DNA from: Streptomyces sp. Y2F8-2
GTDB taxonomy: Bacteria; Actinomycetota; Actinomycetes; Streptomycetales; Streptomycetaceae
Direction of reading: 5' to 3'
Assembly: GCF_014905555.1 (NCBI RefSeq)
Contig: NZ_BNGS01000010.1
Coordinates: 186,001 to 250,000, forward strand
DNA length: 64,000 bases
This document shows, piece after piece, positions 43,695 to 53,818 of this stretch; the stretch's first letter is position 1; the number at the start of each line of letters is the position of its first letter. The notes beneath the pieces were generated by a model. That model searched no databases. It was not told the DNA's origin and saw only the letters and a program-made list of their open reading frames with translations. A program made the position numbers and the translations under genes.

Positions 43695-44369
43695 TCAGCG
43701 CGACCGCTTCGCCAGCCGCTCCACGTCCAGCAGGATCACGGCCCGCGCCTCCAGGCGGAGCCACCCGCGCTGGGCGAAGTCCGCCAGCGCCTTGTTCACG
43801 GTCTCGCGGGACGCGCCGACCAGCTGGGCCAGCTCCTCCTGCGTGAGGTCGTGCACGACGTGGATGCCCTCCTCGGACTGCACGCCGAAGCGCCGCGAGA
43901 GGTCCAGCAGGGCGCGGGCCACACGGCCCGGCACGTCCGAGAAGACCAGGTCGGACATCTGGTCGTTGGTCTTGCGCAGCCGCCGGGCGACGGCGCGCAG
44001 CAGCGCCGCGGCCACCTCGGGCCGGGCGTTCAGCCACGGCTGGAGGTCGCCGTGGCCGAGGCCCAGCAGCTTGACCTCGGTCAGCGCGGTGGCCGTCGCC
44101 GTACGCGGGCCCGGGTCGAACAGCGACAGCTCGCCGATCAGCTCACCGGGGCCGAGAACCGCAAGCATGTTCTCGCGGCCGTCGGGGGACGTGCGGTGGA
44201 GCTTGACCTTGCCTTCCATGACCACGTACAGGCGGTCACCGGGGTCGCCCTCGTGGAACAGCGAGTCGCCGCGGGCGAGGGTCACCTCACTCATGGAGGC
44301 GCGGAGCTCCGCGGCCTGCTCGTCATCGAGCGCCGCGAAGAGCGGGGCGCGCCGCAGAACGTCGTCCAC
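43695..44369 (-). CDS. crp: Crp/Fnr-family cAMP-receptor protein
   Basis: The 224-residue product is a full-length Crp: the cyclic-nucleotide domain (GDSLFHEGDPGDRLYVVMEGKV, then GELIGELSLFDPGPRTATATA with the Glu and Arg-Thr cAMP contacts near residues 90-102) and the C-terminal winged helix DLTQEELAQLVGASRETVNKAL. The GTG at 44369 with AAGGAGAG upstream gives the known Streptomyces N-terminus (VDDVLRRAPLF). Crp controls germination and antibiotic production in S. coelicolor (established). A short TGTGA/TCACA palindrome lies about 90 bases upstream. Confidence 0.93.
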   Translation of the reverse strand: MDDVLRRAPLFAALDDEQAAELRASMSEVTLARGDSLFHEGDPGDRLYVVMEGKVKLHRTSPDGRENMLAVLGPGELIGELSLFDPGPRTATATALTEVKLLGLGHGDLQPWLNARPEVAAALLRAVARRLRKTNDQMSDLVFSDVPGRVARALLDLSRRFGVQSEEGIHVVHDLTQEELAQLVGASRETVNKALADFAQRGWLRLEARAVILLDVERLAKRSR

Positions 44370-44459
44370 GAGTTCTCTCCTTGTCGACCTGCTCAGGGGA
44401 TCTTGCTCCCCCGGATACCAGGGGACCGTGTTCCCCATTTTGCCGGACGGTCCTAACAG

Positions 44460-44473
44460 TGTGATCTGTCACA
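44460..44473. promoter_or_regulatory. Candidate Crp-like palindrome upstream of crp
   Basis: TGTGA-TCTG-TCACA forms a palindrome in the crp/nth divergent region. The half-sites match the Crp core, but the spacer is four instead of six bases, so binding is uncertain. Autoregulation of crp is a reasonable guess. Confidence 0.35.
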
Positions 44474-44575
44474 AGGATGCCGCACCGATGGGCCGGGGTA
44501 CGCGGCAGGGGCCCAATTGGATGCTGATCTTCCGGGTGCGGGGCGGATGTCGGTGCCGGGCCTTAGGCTGGCCGG

Positions 44576-45796
44576 GTGTCCAAATCGCCGGTGAGAGCGC
44601 AGGCCAAGGGAGCTGGACGGGTGGCTGCACGTCGCGATTCAGCCATGGGCGAACAGAGCCCTGGCGGCGGAAGGAAAACGGCAAAGACGGCGAAGGAGGC
44701 GCCCGAGGAGGCGCCGGAGCAGCGCCCTGCCGCGAAGACGGCCACCGGGAAGACCACGGCCGCCACCAAGAACGCCGCCGCGGCCAAGGAGACCGCTCCC
44801 ACCAAGAAGGCCGCCCCGGCGAAGAAGGCGGCCTCTGCGGCGGCCCCCGCCAAGAAGACCGCCCCGGCGAAGCAGACGGCCCCCGCCAAAAAGGCCTCCG
44901 CGAAGAAGGCCCCGGCCAAGAGGGCCCCCCGGAAACCCGCCCACGCCGAGGTCGTCGCAGCCGACGGCACCGTCGCCGTCAAGCACGTCCCCGCGAAGAC
45001 CGTCGCCGCCAAGCCCCCCACGAGCGAGTCGCGCACCGCCCTCGTCCGCCGTGCCCGCCGTATCAACCGCGAGCTCGCCGAGGTGTACCCGTACGCTCAC
45101 CCGGAGCTCGACTTCGAGAACCCCTTCCAGCTCATCGTCGCGACGGTCCTGTCCGCGCAGACGACGGATCTCCGGGTGAACCAGACCACCCCCGGGCTCT
45201 TCGCCAGGTACCCGACCCCGGAGGACCTCGCGGCGGCCAATCCGGAGGAGGTCGAGGAGATCCTGCGCCCGACCGGGTTCTTCCGGGCCAAGACCAAGTC
45301 GGTGATAGGGCTCTCCAAGGCCCTGGTGGAGCAGTTCGGCGGCGAGGTCCCCGACCGCCTCGAAGACCTCGTCAAACTGCCCGGTGTCGGGCGCAAGACC
45401 GCCTTCGTGGTGCTGGGCAACGCCTTCGGCCGCCCCGGCATCACCGTCGACACGCACTTCCAGCGGCTGGTGCGCCGCTGGCGGTGGACCGAGGAGACCG
45501 ACCCCGACAAGATCGAGGCGGCCGTCGGCGCGCTCTTCCCCAAGAGCGACTGGACCGACCTGTCGCACCACGTCATCTGGCACGGCCGCCGCATCTGCCA
45601 CGCCCGCAAGCCGGCCTGCGGTGCCTGCCCGATCGCCCCGCTCTGCCCGGCCTTCGGGGAGGGCGAGACCGACCCGGAGAAGGCGAGGAAGCTGCTGAAG
45701 TACGAGAAGGGCGGCTTCCCCGGCCAGCGGCTCAAGCCCCCGCAGGCGTACCTGGACGCGGGCGGAAAGGCGGCCCCGCCGCTGGGTGCCGCGTGA
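44576..45796 (+). CDS. nth: Endonuclease III with a long Lys/Ala-rich N-terminal tail
   Basis: The C-terminal 270 residues are a complete endonuclease III: KLPGVGRKTAFVV (helix-hairpin-helix with catalytic Lys) near residue 268, GITVDTHFQRL with the catalytic Asp, and the 4Fe-4S site C-x6-CxxC-x5-C in the CHARKPACGACPIAPLC segment near residue 340. It removes oxidised pyrimidines from DNA. The first 150 residues are an added low-complexity domain with repeated AKK/APAKK units, like bacterial histone-H1-type tails; it should bind DNA without sequence preference. The GTG at 44576 is the farthest start; internal starts (for example ATG 44645) are possible. Confidence 0.9.
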   Translation: MSKSPVRAQAKGAGRVAARRDSAMGEQSPGGGRKTAKTAKEAPEEAPEQRPAAKTATGKTTAATKNAAAAKETAPTKKAAPAKKAASAAAPAKKTAPAKQTAPAKKASAKKAPAKRAPRKPAHAEVVAADGTVAVKHVPAKTVAAKPPTSESRTALVRRARRINRELAEVYPYAHPELDFENPFQLIVATVLSAQTTDLRVNQTTPGLFARYPTPEDLAAANPEEVEEILRPTGFFRAKTKSVIGLSKALVEQFGGEVPDRLEDLVKLPGVGRKTAFVVLGNAFGRPGITVDTHFQRLVRRWRWTEETDPDKIEAAVGALFPKSDWTDLSHHVIWHGRRICHARKPACGACPIAPLCPAFGEGETDPEKARKLLKYEKGGFPGQRLKPPQAYLDAGGKAAPPLGAA

Positions 45797-45932
45797 CGGC
45801 CGTGCGCGGTGCGGCACGCCACCCGGCGGAGGGACGTGTCGCGGCGGGCCGCGAGGTGCGACACCCGCACGAGGGACGTGCGGAACGATCCGCTGTGCCG
45901 CGGGCGTTGGACTCGGCAGAACGGGGGTGGCG

Positions 45933-46646
45933 ATGACGCACGCGAGCAACACCGGCCACAGGCACCACACGGACGGCGGGCGGCTGCGGCTGAGCACGGA
46001 GGGCCTGCCGGACTGGCTCGACCCGGTCGTACGGGCCGCGCGGACCGTCGAGCCCCTCCAACTCAGCCGTTTCCTGCCGCCGGAGAACGGCGCGGGGCGC
46101 CAGTCGGCCGTGCTGATCCTGTTCGGCGAGGGCGAGCGCGGCCCCGAGCTGCTGCTCATGGAGCGCGCCGGTTCGCTGCGCTCGCACGCCGGGCAGCCCT
46201 CGTTCCCCGGTGGCGCTCTCGACCCCGAGGACGGCGACCCGAAGGGTGAGGGACCGCTGCGGGCGGCCCTGCGGGAGGCCGAGGAGGAGACCGGGCTCGA
46301 CCCGGCCGGGGTGCAGCTCTTCGGCGTGCTCCCCAAGCTCTACATCCCGGTCAGCGGCTTCGTCGTGACACCGGTCCTCGGCTGGTGGCGCGAGCCGAGC
46401 CCGGTGGGTGTCGTGGATCCGAACGAGACGGCGCGGGTGTTCACCGTGCCCGTGGCGGATCTCACGGACCCGGCCAACAGGGCCACCACGGTCCATCCCA
46501 GCGGCCACCGAGGTCCGGCATTCCTGGTCGAATCGGCCCTCGTCTGGGGCTTCACGGCCGGCGTCATCGAACGCCTGCTGCACTACGCAGGCTGGGAGCG
46601 ACCCTGGGACCGCGACAAGCAGGTCCCGCTCGACTGGCGCGCATGA
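45933..46646 (+). CDS. NUDIX CoA-pyrophosphatase-like protein, 237 aa
   Basis: SHAGQPSFPGGALDPED followed by GPLRAALREAEEETGLDP is the NuCoA plus Nudix box arrangement typical of CoA pyrophosphatases, near residues 90-125. VLPKLYIPVSGFVVTPVLGW follows as in the family. It should hydrolyse CoA or acyl-CoA to phosphopantetheine and 3',5'-ADP. The ATG at 45933 is chosen; the region between 45797 and 45932 shows no coding signal. Confidence 0.87.
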   Translation: MTHASNTGHRHHTDGGRLRLSTEGLPDWLDPVVRAARTVEPLQLSRFLPPENGAGRQSAVLILFGEGERGPELLLMERAGSLRSHAGQPSFPGGALDPEDGDPKGEGPLRAALREAEEETGLDPAGVQLFGVLPKLYIPVSGFVVTPVLGWWREPSPVGVVDPNETARVFTVPVADLTDPANRATTVHPSGHRGPAFLVESALVWGFTAGVIERLLHYAGWERPWDRDKQVPLDWRA

Positions 46647-46771
46647 CAAGGTGACCCCCGTGCTGTGTCTTCCCGGGGAGCGGCGTGCCGCCATGCCGCC
46701 GCGTGGTGAGCCGTGTCCCCGGCCGGACGACGGCGACCGGAACGTGACGAGGCGAGGCGAGGCTTGAAGCA

Positions 46772-47971
46772 GTGAACGTGCTGGACATCCTGTTGCTGGT
46801 CGCCGCCCTCTGGTTCGCGGTCGTCGGCTACCGCCAGGGTTTCGTCGTCGGCATCCTGTCGGTGATCGGCTTCCTGGGCGGCGGTCTCGTCGCGGTCTAT
46901 CTCCTGCCGTTCCTGTGGGACCGGGCGACGGGCGACCACGAGGTGAGCACGACCGTCGCCGTCGTCGCCGTCGTCGTGGTGATCGTCTGCGCCTCCGTCG
47001 GCCAGGCCCTGACCACCCACCTCGGCAACAAGCTGCGCAGACACATCACCTGGTCGCCGGCGCGCGCCCTGGACGCCACGGGCGGCGCCCTCGTCAACGT
47101 GGTGGCGATGCTTCTGGTCGCCTGGCTGATCGGCTCCGCCCTGGCCGGTACGACGCTGCCGACGCTCGGCCGCGAGGTGCGCGGCTCCAAGGTGCTCCTC
47201 GGCGTCTCCCGCGCCCTGCCCGAACAGGCGGGCACCTGGTTCGCGGACTTCTCCTCGGTCCTCGCGCAGAACGGCTTCCCGCAGGTGTTCAGCCCGTTCG
47301 CGAACGAACCCATCAACGAGGTCCAGCCGCCCGACCCGGCCCTCGCCAGGAGCGCGGTCGCCGTGCGCGCGCAGCGCTCCATCGTGAAGGTGATGGGCAC
47401 GGCGCAGAGCTGTGGCAAGGTCCTCGAAGGCACCGGCTTCGTCTTCGGTGACCGCCGTGTGATGACCAACGCGCACGTGGTGGGCGGCGTTGACGAGCCC
47501 ACCGTCCAGATAGGCGGCGAAGGACGGAAGTACGACGCGAAGGTCGTCCTGTACGACTGGCGGCGCGACATCGCCGTACTCGACGTGCCCGACCTGGACG
47601 CCCCGGTGCTGAAGTTCGCGTCCAAGGACGCGACCGGAGGCAGCGGCGCGATCGTCGCGGGCTTCCCGGAGAACGGGTCGTACAACGTCCAGCCCGCGCG
47701 TGTCCGCGGCCGCATCACGGCCAACGGCCCCGACATCTACCACCGCGGCACGGTGCGCCGCGACGTGTACTCGCTGTACGCGACCGTCCGTCAGGGCAAC
47801 TCCGGCGGCCCGCTGCTCACCCCCGACGGCAGGGTCTACGGGGTGGTGTTCGCGAAGTCCCTGGACGACGCCGACACGGGGTACGCGCTGACGGCGGACG
47901 AGGTCCGTGAGGACATCGCCCAGGGACGTACGGCGAACCAGCAGGTGGACAGCGACAGCTGCGCCCTGTGA
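46772..47971 (+). CDS. MarP-like membrane serine protease (CvpA domain plus trypsin domain), 399 aa
   Basis: Four N-terminal membrane segments form a CvpA-like domain (ILLLVAALWFAVVGYRQGF, ILSVIGFLGGGLVAVYLL, TTVAVVAVVVVIVCASV, LVNVVAMLLVAWLIGSAL). A trypsin-like domain follows with His in VMTNAHVVGG near residue 232, Asp in WRRDIAVLDV near residue 266 and Ser in QGNSGGPLLT near residue 346. This is the architecture of mycobacterial MarP, a periplasmic protease needed for acid tolerance. The GTG at 46772 begins immediately before the first helix. Confidence 0.88.
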   Translation: MNVLDILLLVAALWFAVVGYRQGFVVGILSVIGFLGGGLVAVYLLPFLWDRATGDHEVSTTVAVVAVVVVIVCASVGQALTTHLGNKLRRHITWSPARALDATGGALVNVVAMLLVAWLIGSALAGTTLPTLGREVRGSKVLLGVSRALPEQAGTWFADFSSVLAQNGFPQVFSPFANEPINEVQPPDPALARSAVAVRAQRSIVKVMGTAQSCGKVLEGTGFVFGDRRVMTNAHVVGGVDEPTVQIGGEGRKYDAKVVLYDWRRDIAVLDVPDLDAPVLKFASKDATGGSGAIVAGFPENGSYNVQPARVRGRITANGPDIYHRGTVRRDVYSLYATVRQGNSGGPLLTPDGRVYGVVFAKSLDDADTGYALTADEVREDIAQGRTANQQVDSDSCAL

Positions 47972-48385
47972 GGCCCGGCGGGCCGAGCGTCCGTGTGCCG
48001 TGGACGGGCGCCGGCTCAGCCGCGCGGGTGGCGCAGGCGGACCGAGACCCAGCGGGCCCGGCGGCGCAGAATGCGGGGGATCCCCACCTGGGTGTCGGTG
48101 CCCGCCAGTTGCGGGGTGCCCCTTTGGTGGGAGCCCGGCGCGGTGGCCGAGCGGCGGTTGCGTGCTACGTCACTGTAGTCGTGCGTCCAGCCCATACCCG
48201 GACGTCTGCCCCCGCTCCAAGGTCGATAACCGTTTCCGGGGCGCCCAATTGGCCTATGCGGCGGGCATGTGGCCGTTCGTGGAACAGGCGTTCTCGTCCG
48301 GATACCGGGCGGATGCGCTGCGTCGCCGGCCGGGGCCCGTCGGCGTTCCGGCAGGCAGGCCGATTCCGGATGGGCGGGCGGCGGG
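47972..48385. other. Intergenic region holding one possible small ORF
   Basis: The stretch between the protease and hydrolase genes contains no long reading frame. The only coding-like element is the minus-strand 59-codon frame listed separately at 48016-48195. The remainder shows nothing recognisable. Confidence 0.4.
48016..48195 (-). CDS. Possible small basic protein, 59 aa
   Basis: The frame from ATG 48195 to TGA 48016 begins MGWTHDYSDVARNRR and ends in a very basic segment (PRILRRRARWVSVRLRHPRG). Third codon positions are mostly G or C, as in genuine Streptomyces genes, and the product is rich in Arg. No strong ribosome site is visible and I do not recognise a family, so it is tentative. 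Confidence 0.4.
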   Translation of the reverse strand: MGWTHDYSDVARNRRSATAPGSHQRGTPQLAGTDTQVGIPRILRRRARWVSVRLRHPRG

Positions 48386-49336
48386 TCAGCGGTCGGGTTC
48401 GGGGTCCTTCAGCCAGTTGATCAGCTCGGAGGAGAACGCCACGGGGTCCTCTTCGTGCGGGAAGTGCCCGAGACCGTCGAACAGCCGCCAGCGGTACGGC
48501 GCCTCGACGTACTGGCCGGACCCGGCCGCGCTCCTGGTCCGCATCACCGGGTCCAGCGAGCCGTGCAGGTGCAGGGTCGGGACCCGTACGGGCCGCTTCA
48601 TGCGGCGGTTGAACTGGATGCCGTCGGGCCGGGCCAGGGAGCGCACCATCCAGCGGTACGGCTCGATGGAGCAGTGCGCCGTCGACGGGATGAGCATGGC
48701 GCGCTGGTACACCTCCACGGCCTCGTCGTCCGGCAGCCGCGGCCCCGACCAGTCCCGGATCAGCTGCCCCACCAGAGCGGCACCGTCGGCGGTGAGCCGG
48801 CGCTCGGGGATCCAGGGCCGCTGGAGTCCCCAGATGTGGGAACTCGCGGAGGACTGCCTGACGTCACCGAGCATCGCCGAGCGCCAGCGCCGCGGATGCG
48901 GCATCGAGGCGACCGCGAGTCGCCGTACGAGCTTGGGACGCATGGCGGCCGCCGTCCAGGCCAGGTAGCCGCCCAGGTCGTGGCCGACGAGCGCGGCGTC
49001 GGGCTCGCCCAGGGACCGCACGACCCCGGTGATGTCGAGCGCCAGGTTCGCGGGGTCGTAACCGCGCGGCGTACGGTCGCTGCCGCCCACCCCGCGCAGG
49101 TCCATCGCCACGGCCCTGAAGCCCGCGTCGGCCAGCGCCACCAGCTGGTGCCGCCAGGTCCACCAGAACTGGGGGAAGCCATGCAGCAGCAGGACCAGCG
49201 GTCCGTCGCCCAGTTCGGCGATGTGGAAGCGTGCGCCATTGGCCGCTACGTCCCGGTGCGTCACCTTTTTTCCGCCGGGGACGTCAAGTCGTACGACCGA
49301 GGGGGATTGCGCCGAAGGGGTGGCGGGGTCCGTCAT
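48386..49336 (-). CDS. Alpha/beta hydrolase, epoxide-hydrolase-like, 316 aa
   Basis: The oxyanion region LLLHGFPQFWWTWRHQL near residue 50 and the nucleophile elbow LVGHDLGGYLAWTAA near residue 118 (Asp nucleophile in GHDxGG) fit the epoxide hydrolase/haloalkane dehalogenase branch. PTLHLHGSLDPV near residue 245 supplies the acid and DGLGHFPHEEDP the catalytic His. The substrate is unknown. The start overlaps the end of the holin-like gene by four bases, so the two are coupled. Confidence 0.87.
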   Translation of the reverse strand: MTDPATPSAQSPSVVRLDVPGGKKVTHRDVAANGARFHIAELGDGPLVLLLHGFPQFWWTWRHQLVALADAGFRAVAMDLRGVGGSDRTPRGYDPANLALDITGVVRSLGEPDAALVGHDLGGYLAWTAAAMRPKLVRRLAVASMPHPRRWRSAMLGDVRQSSASSHIWGLQRPWIPERRLTADGAALVGQLIRDWSGPRLPDDEAVEVYQRAMLIPSTAHCSIEPYRWMVRSLARPDGIQFNRRMKRPVRVPTLHLHGSLDPVMRTRSAAGSGQYVEAPYRWRLFDGLGHFPHEEDPVAFSSELINWLKDPEPDR

Positions 49337-49812
49337 GAGGACGAGCGTGCCACAGGCTCGACGGCCTTGGCGGCCTGCTGGGGCTCACGCGGGTGCGGCT
49401 TGGCGTTCTGCAGGACGCCGGCGGTCTGCTTCATCGACGCGGCGACCTTCTGCGGGCCCTTGCTCTTCTTCGCCTTCTTCGCGAACACCAGGCCGATGAG
49501 CCCGAGCAGGCCGGCGACCACCACGTTCGCGCCGAAGGAGAGCAGGAAGCAGACGGCCAGGTTCCAGCCGCTCCACGTCCGGATGCCGTACGCCAGCGCG
49601 AAGTTCAGCATCGGCAGCGAGAACAGGAGGACCGCTCCCGCGGCCGAGAAGGCGCCGCCGCTCATCGCGCCGCGCTTGACGTCCCGTTTGAGCTGGGCCT
49701 TGGCCAGTGCGATCTCGTCGTGCACCAGTGCGGACAATTCGGTCGTCGCCGAGGCGAACAGCTGGCCGATGCTGCGTTCGGCGCCGACCGGGCTGCCGTC
49801 GGGTGCGCTCAT
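49333..49812 (-). CDS. Phage-holin-family-like membrane protein (Actinobacterial DUF), 159 aa
   Basis: SIGQLFASATTELSALVHDEIALAKAQLKRDVKR at residues 14-47 is the helix typical of the actinobacterial 'phage holin family' proteins. Two membrane segments follow (GAFSAAGAVLLFSLPMLNFAL; LAVCFLLSFGANVVVAGLLGLIGLVF) and a Lys/Ala-rich tail. These proteins are chromosomal and have no proven holin role. ATG 49812 with GGGAGA upstream is the start. Confidence 0.83.
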   Translation of the reverse strand: MSAPDGSPVGAERSIGQLFASATTELSALVHDEIALAKAQLKRDVKRGAMSGGAFSAAGAVLLFSLPMLNFALAYGIRTWSGWNLAVCFLLSFGANVVVAGLLGLIGLVFAKKAKKSKGPQKVAASMKQTAGVLQNAKPHPREPQQAAKAVEPVARSSS

Positions 49813-49876
49813 CGCGATCTCCCTGCTCTCTGCGTACGGGCTCCGCGGACGCTGCGGAGTGTGGTGATGTGTCAGA

Positions 49877-51340
49877 TCATGCCGGACGCTCGTTCTCCTC
49901 GCTTGCCCTGCCCGCCACTTCCGCAAGCGCGCCGTCAGCGCCTGCGGCAGGCGGACCGGCGTCCGTGCCGTGCCCGGCCGACTTCAGTGCCGCGAGCCTG
50001 CGGTGCTCGGCGGCCTTCCGCTCGTGGATCTCGGCCATGCGCAGGTGGTATCCCGGGTCGTCCTCCTCGTAGACGTCCGGGACGCCGTCCAGGTCGTCGT
50101 CGCGGTCCTCCTCCGCGCACAGGGCGCGGTACTTGGCGTTGCGCATCTTCAGCAGCACCGTCGCGCAGGCGGCCGCGATCAGCGATCCGGTGAGGACGGC
50201 GGCCTTCACCTCGTTCCCCAGCGCCGGATCGCCGTCGAAGGCGAGTTCGCCGATGAGCAGCGAGACGGTGAAGCCGATACCGGCCAGGGAGGCGACCGCG
50301 AACACGTCGGCCCACGCGAGGCCCTCGCTCAGCGAGGCCCGGGTGAAGCGGACGGTCAGCCACGTACCTCCGAAGATGCCGACCGTCTTGCCGACGACGA
50401 GGCCGAGCACGACGCCGAGCGTCTCCGGCCGGGCGAACACGTCCGCGAGCGCCCCGCCCGAGACCGCGACTCCCGCGCTGAACAGGGCGAACAGCGGCAC
50501 CGCGAGTCCCGCCGACAGGGGGCGTACAAGGTGTTCGATGTGCTCTCCGGGGGACCGCTCCTCGTCCTCCCGCCGGTGGCAGCGCAGCATCAGCCCCATG
50601 GCCACACCGGCGATGGTGGCGTGGATGCCGCTGTTGTACATCAGTCCCCAGATCACCAGTGCCAGCGGCACGTACACGTACCAGCCGCGCACTCCCTTGC
50701 GCAGCAGCACCCAGAACACGACGAGGCCGGCGGCGGCGCCGCCGAGGGCCGCGAAGTTCAGGCCGTCCGTGAAGAAGATCGCGATGATCAGGATCGCGAA
50801 CAGGTCGTCGACGACGGCCAGGGTGAGCAGGAAGGCGCGCAGGGCGGAGGGCAGGGAGGTCCCGATGACCGCGAGGACCGCCAGTGCGAAGGCGATGTCG
50901 GTGGCGGTGGGGACGGCCCAGCCGGCGAAGGACCCGCCGCCGGCCGCGTTGGTCAGGGTGGAGACGAGTGCGGGCGCGGCCATGCCGCACAGTGCGGCGA
51001 CCACCGGGAGGGCGGCGGCGCGGGGGTCGCGCAGATCGCCCGCGACCAGCTCCCGTTTGAGTTCGATCCCGGCGACGAAGAAGAAGACCGCGAGGAGACC
51101 GTCCGCGGCCCAGTGCTGGACGGACAGGTTCAGGCCGAGGGAGGCGGGGCCGAGGCGGTAGTGGCCGACGCTCGCGTAGCTGCTGCTGAGGCCGGGTGTG
51201 TTCGCCCACACCAGGGCGGCCACCGCGGCGAGCAGGAGCAGTACGCCGCCGACGGTCTCGGTGCGCAGCGCGTCCGCGACGAAGGTGCGCTCGGGCAGGG
51301 ACAGGCGTCCGAGGAAGGTGCGGGTGCGGGACGCTGCCAC
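49877..51340 (-). CDS. nhaA: Na+/H+ antiporter NhaA, 487 aa
   Basis: Around twelve membrane segments carry NhaA signatures: LLAVFFFVAGIELKRELVAGDL near residue 80, PTATDIAFALAVLAVIG near residue 142, and LAVVDDLFAILIIAIFFTDG with the paired Asp residues of the ion site near residue 175. NhaA exchanges sodium for protons across the membrane at alkaline pH. The last 80 residues are a charged cytoplasmic tail (EDRDDDLDGVPDVYEEDD). In S. coelicolor an nhaA gene lies between the hydrolase and acsA genes as here (from memory). Confidence 0.92.
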   Translation of the reverse strand: MAASRTRTFLGRLSLPERTFVADALRTETVGGVLLLLAAVAALVWANTPGLSSSYASVGHYRLGPASLGLNLSVQHWAADGLLAVFFFVAGIELKRELVAGDLRDPRAAALPVVAALCGMAAPALVSTLTNAAGGGSFAGWAVPTATDIAFALAVLAVIGTSLPSALRAFLLTLAVVDDLFAILIIAIFFTDGLNFAALGGAAAGLVVFWVLLRKGVRGWYVYVPLALVIWGLMYNSGIHATIAGVAMGLMLRCHRREDEERSPGEHIEHLVRPLSAGLAVPLFALFSAGVAVSGGALADVFARPETLGVVLGLVVGKTVGIFGGTWLTVRFTRASLSEGLAWADVFAVASLAGIGFTVSLLIGELAFDGDPALGNEVKAAVLTGSLIAAACATVLLKMRNAKYRALCAEEDRDDDLDGVPDVYEEDDPGYHLRMAEIHERKAAEHRRLAALKSAGHGTDAGPPAAGADGALAEVAGRASEENERPA

Positions 51341-51494
51341 GGTGGGGACCTCCGGGTCGGTACGGCAGACGGACGGCCGTCACAGACGTGAGGACCGCTT
51401 GCCGACCAGACTTCCCGGCACACCTGGGAACCGCCATTTTACCTGATCATTGCACTCCGGTGCTCCCGGGTGGTGCGAAGGGGGGCGTGACGGC

Positions 51495-51523
51495 GGGGCG
51501 CCCGGCGTACTGCCGAGCGCCCC
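51495..51523. terminator. Terminator downstream of acsA
   Basis: A 29-base stem-loop (GGGGCGC paired with GCGCCCC, with a nested CGGC/GCCG stem) lies 17 bases beyond the acsA stop codon on the minus strand. Confidence 0.7.
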
Positions 51524-51539
51524 GTCGAGGTCCGGATTC

Positions 51540-53495
<1,956 letters not shown>

Positions 53496-53818
53496 GACAT
53501 CTCCCTTTCCCAGGGTGTCCGTTGTGTCCCAGGCCACAGCTCACCAGACCGGAGGGCTCGGTGACAAGGGCCGACCGGAAAATGGTTTAGACCTGTCGCG
53601 GTCCGCGGCCGGACGTTCTGCCCCAGGTCACGTGCGGGCCGCCCGCCCGGTTCACACGGCGGGTCCGTACGGCGACGCATCTCACACTTGCCCGGAGGGG
53701 CCCAGCGGGGATCCGGAAGGGGCCGGAGGGGATCCGGAAGGGCCAGGAAAGGGTGTCGTCACGGTGGTGCGCGGCGCGGACCGGACCGGGCCGGTCCGCG
53801 CCGCGCACCACCGCCGTG
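53496..53818. other. Intergenic region with direct repeats and a giant hairpin
   Basis: No gene is present. Near 53710-53750 the sequence GGGGATCCGGAAGGG occurs twice in tandem, 22 bases apart. Positions 53763-53812 form a perfect 22-bp inverted repeat with a six-base loop, ending seven bases before the stop codon of the SulP-carbonic anhydrase gene, so it should terminate that leftward transcript. The left part is the acsA promoter region. Confidence 0.6.
53763..53812. terminator. Very strong inverted repeat terminator
   Basis: Arms GGTGGTGCGCGGCGCGGACC plus two bases and the exact complement are separated by ACCGGG. All 22 pairs match, mostly G-C. It lies immediately beyond the 3' end of the gene at 53819. 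Confidence 0.8.

Noticed and set aside
44700..44940. Repeated AAG/GCC-rich DNA as a CRISPR or tandem-repeat array
   Set aside because: The periodicity comes from Lys/Ala/Pro codons of the Nth tail; there are no constant repeats with spacers.
49333..49812. Holin-family label as evidence for a prophage
   Set aside because: No other phage structural or lysis genes are near; this family is a normal chromosomal membrane protein in actinobacteria.
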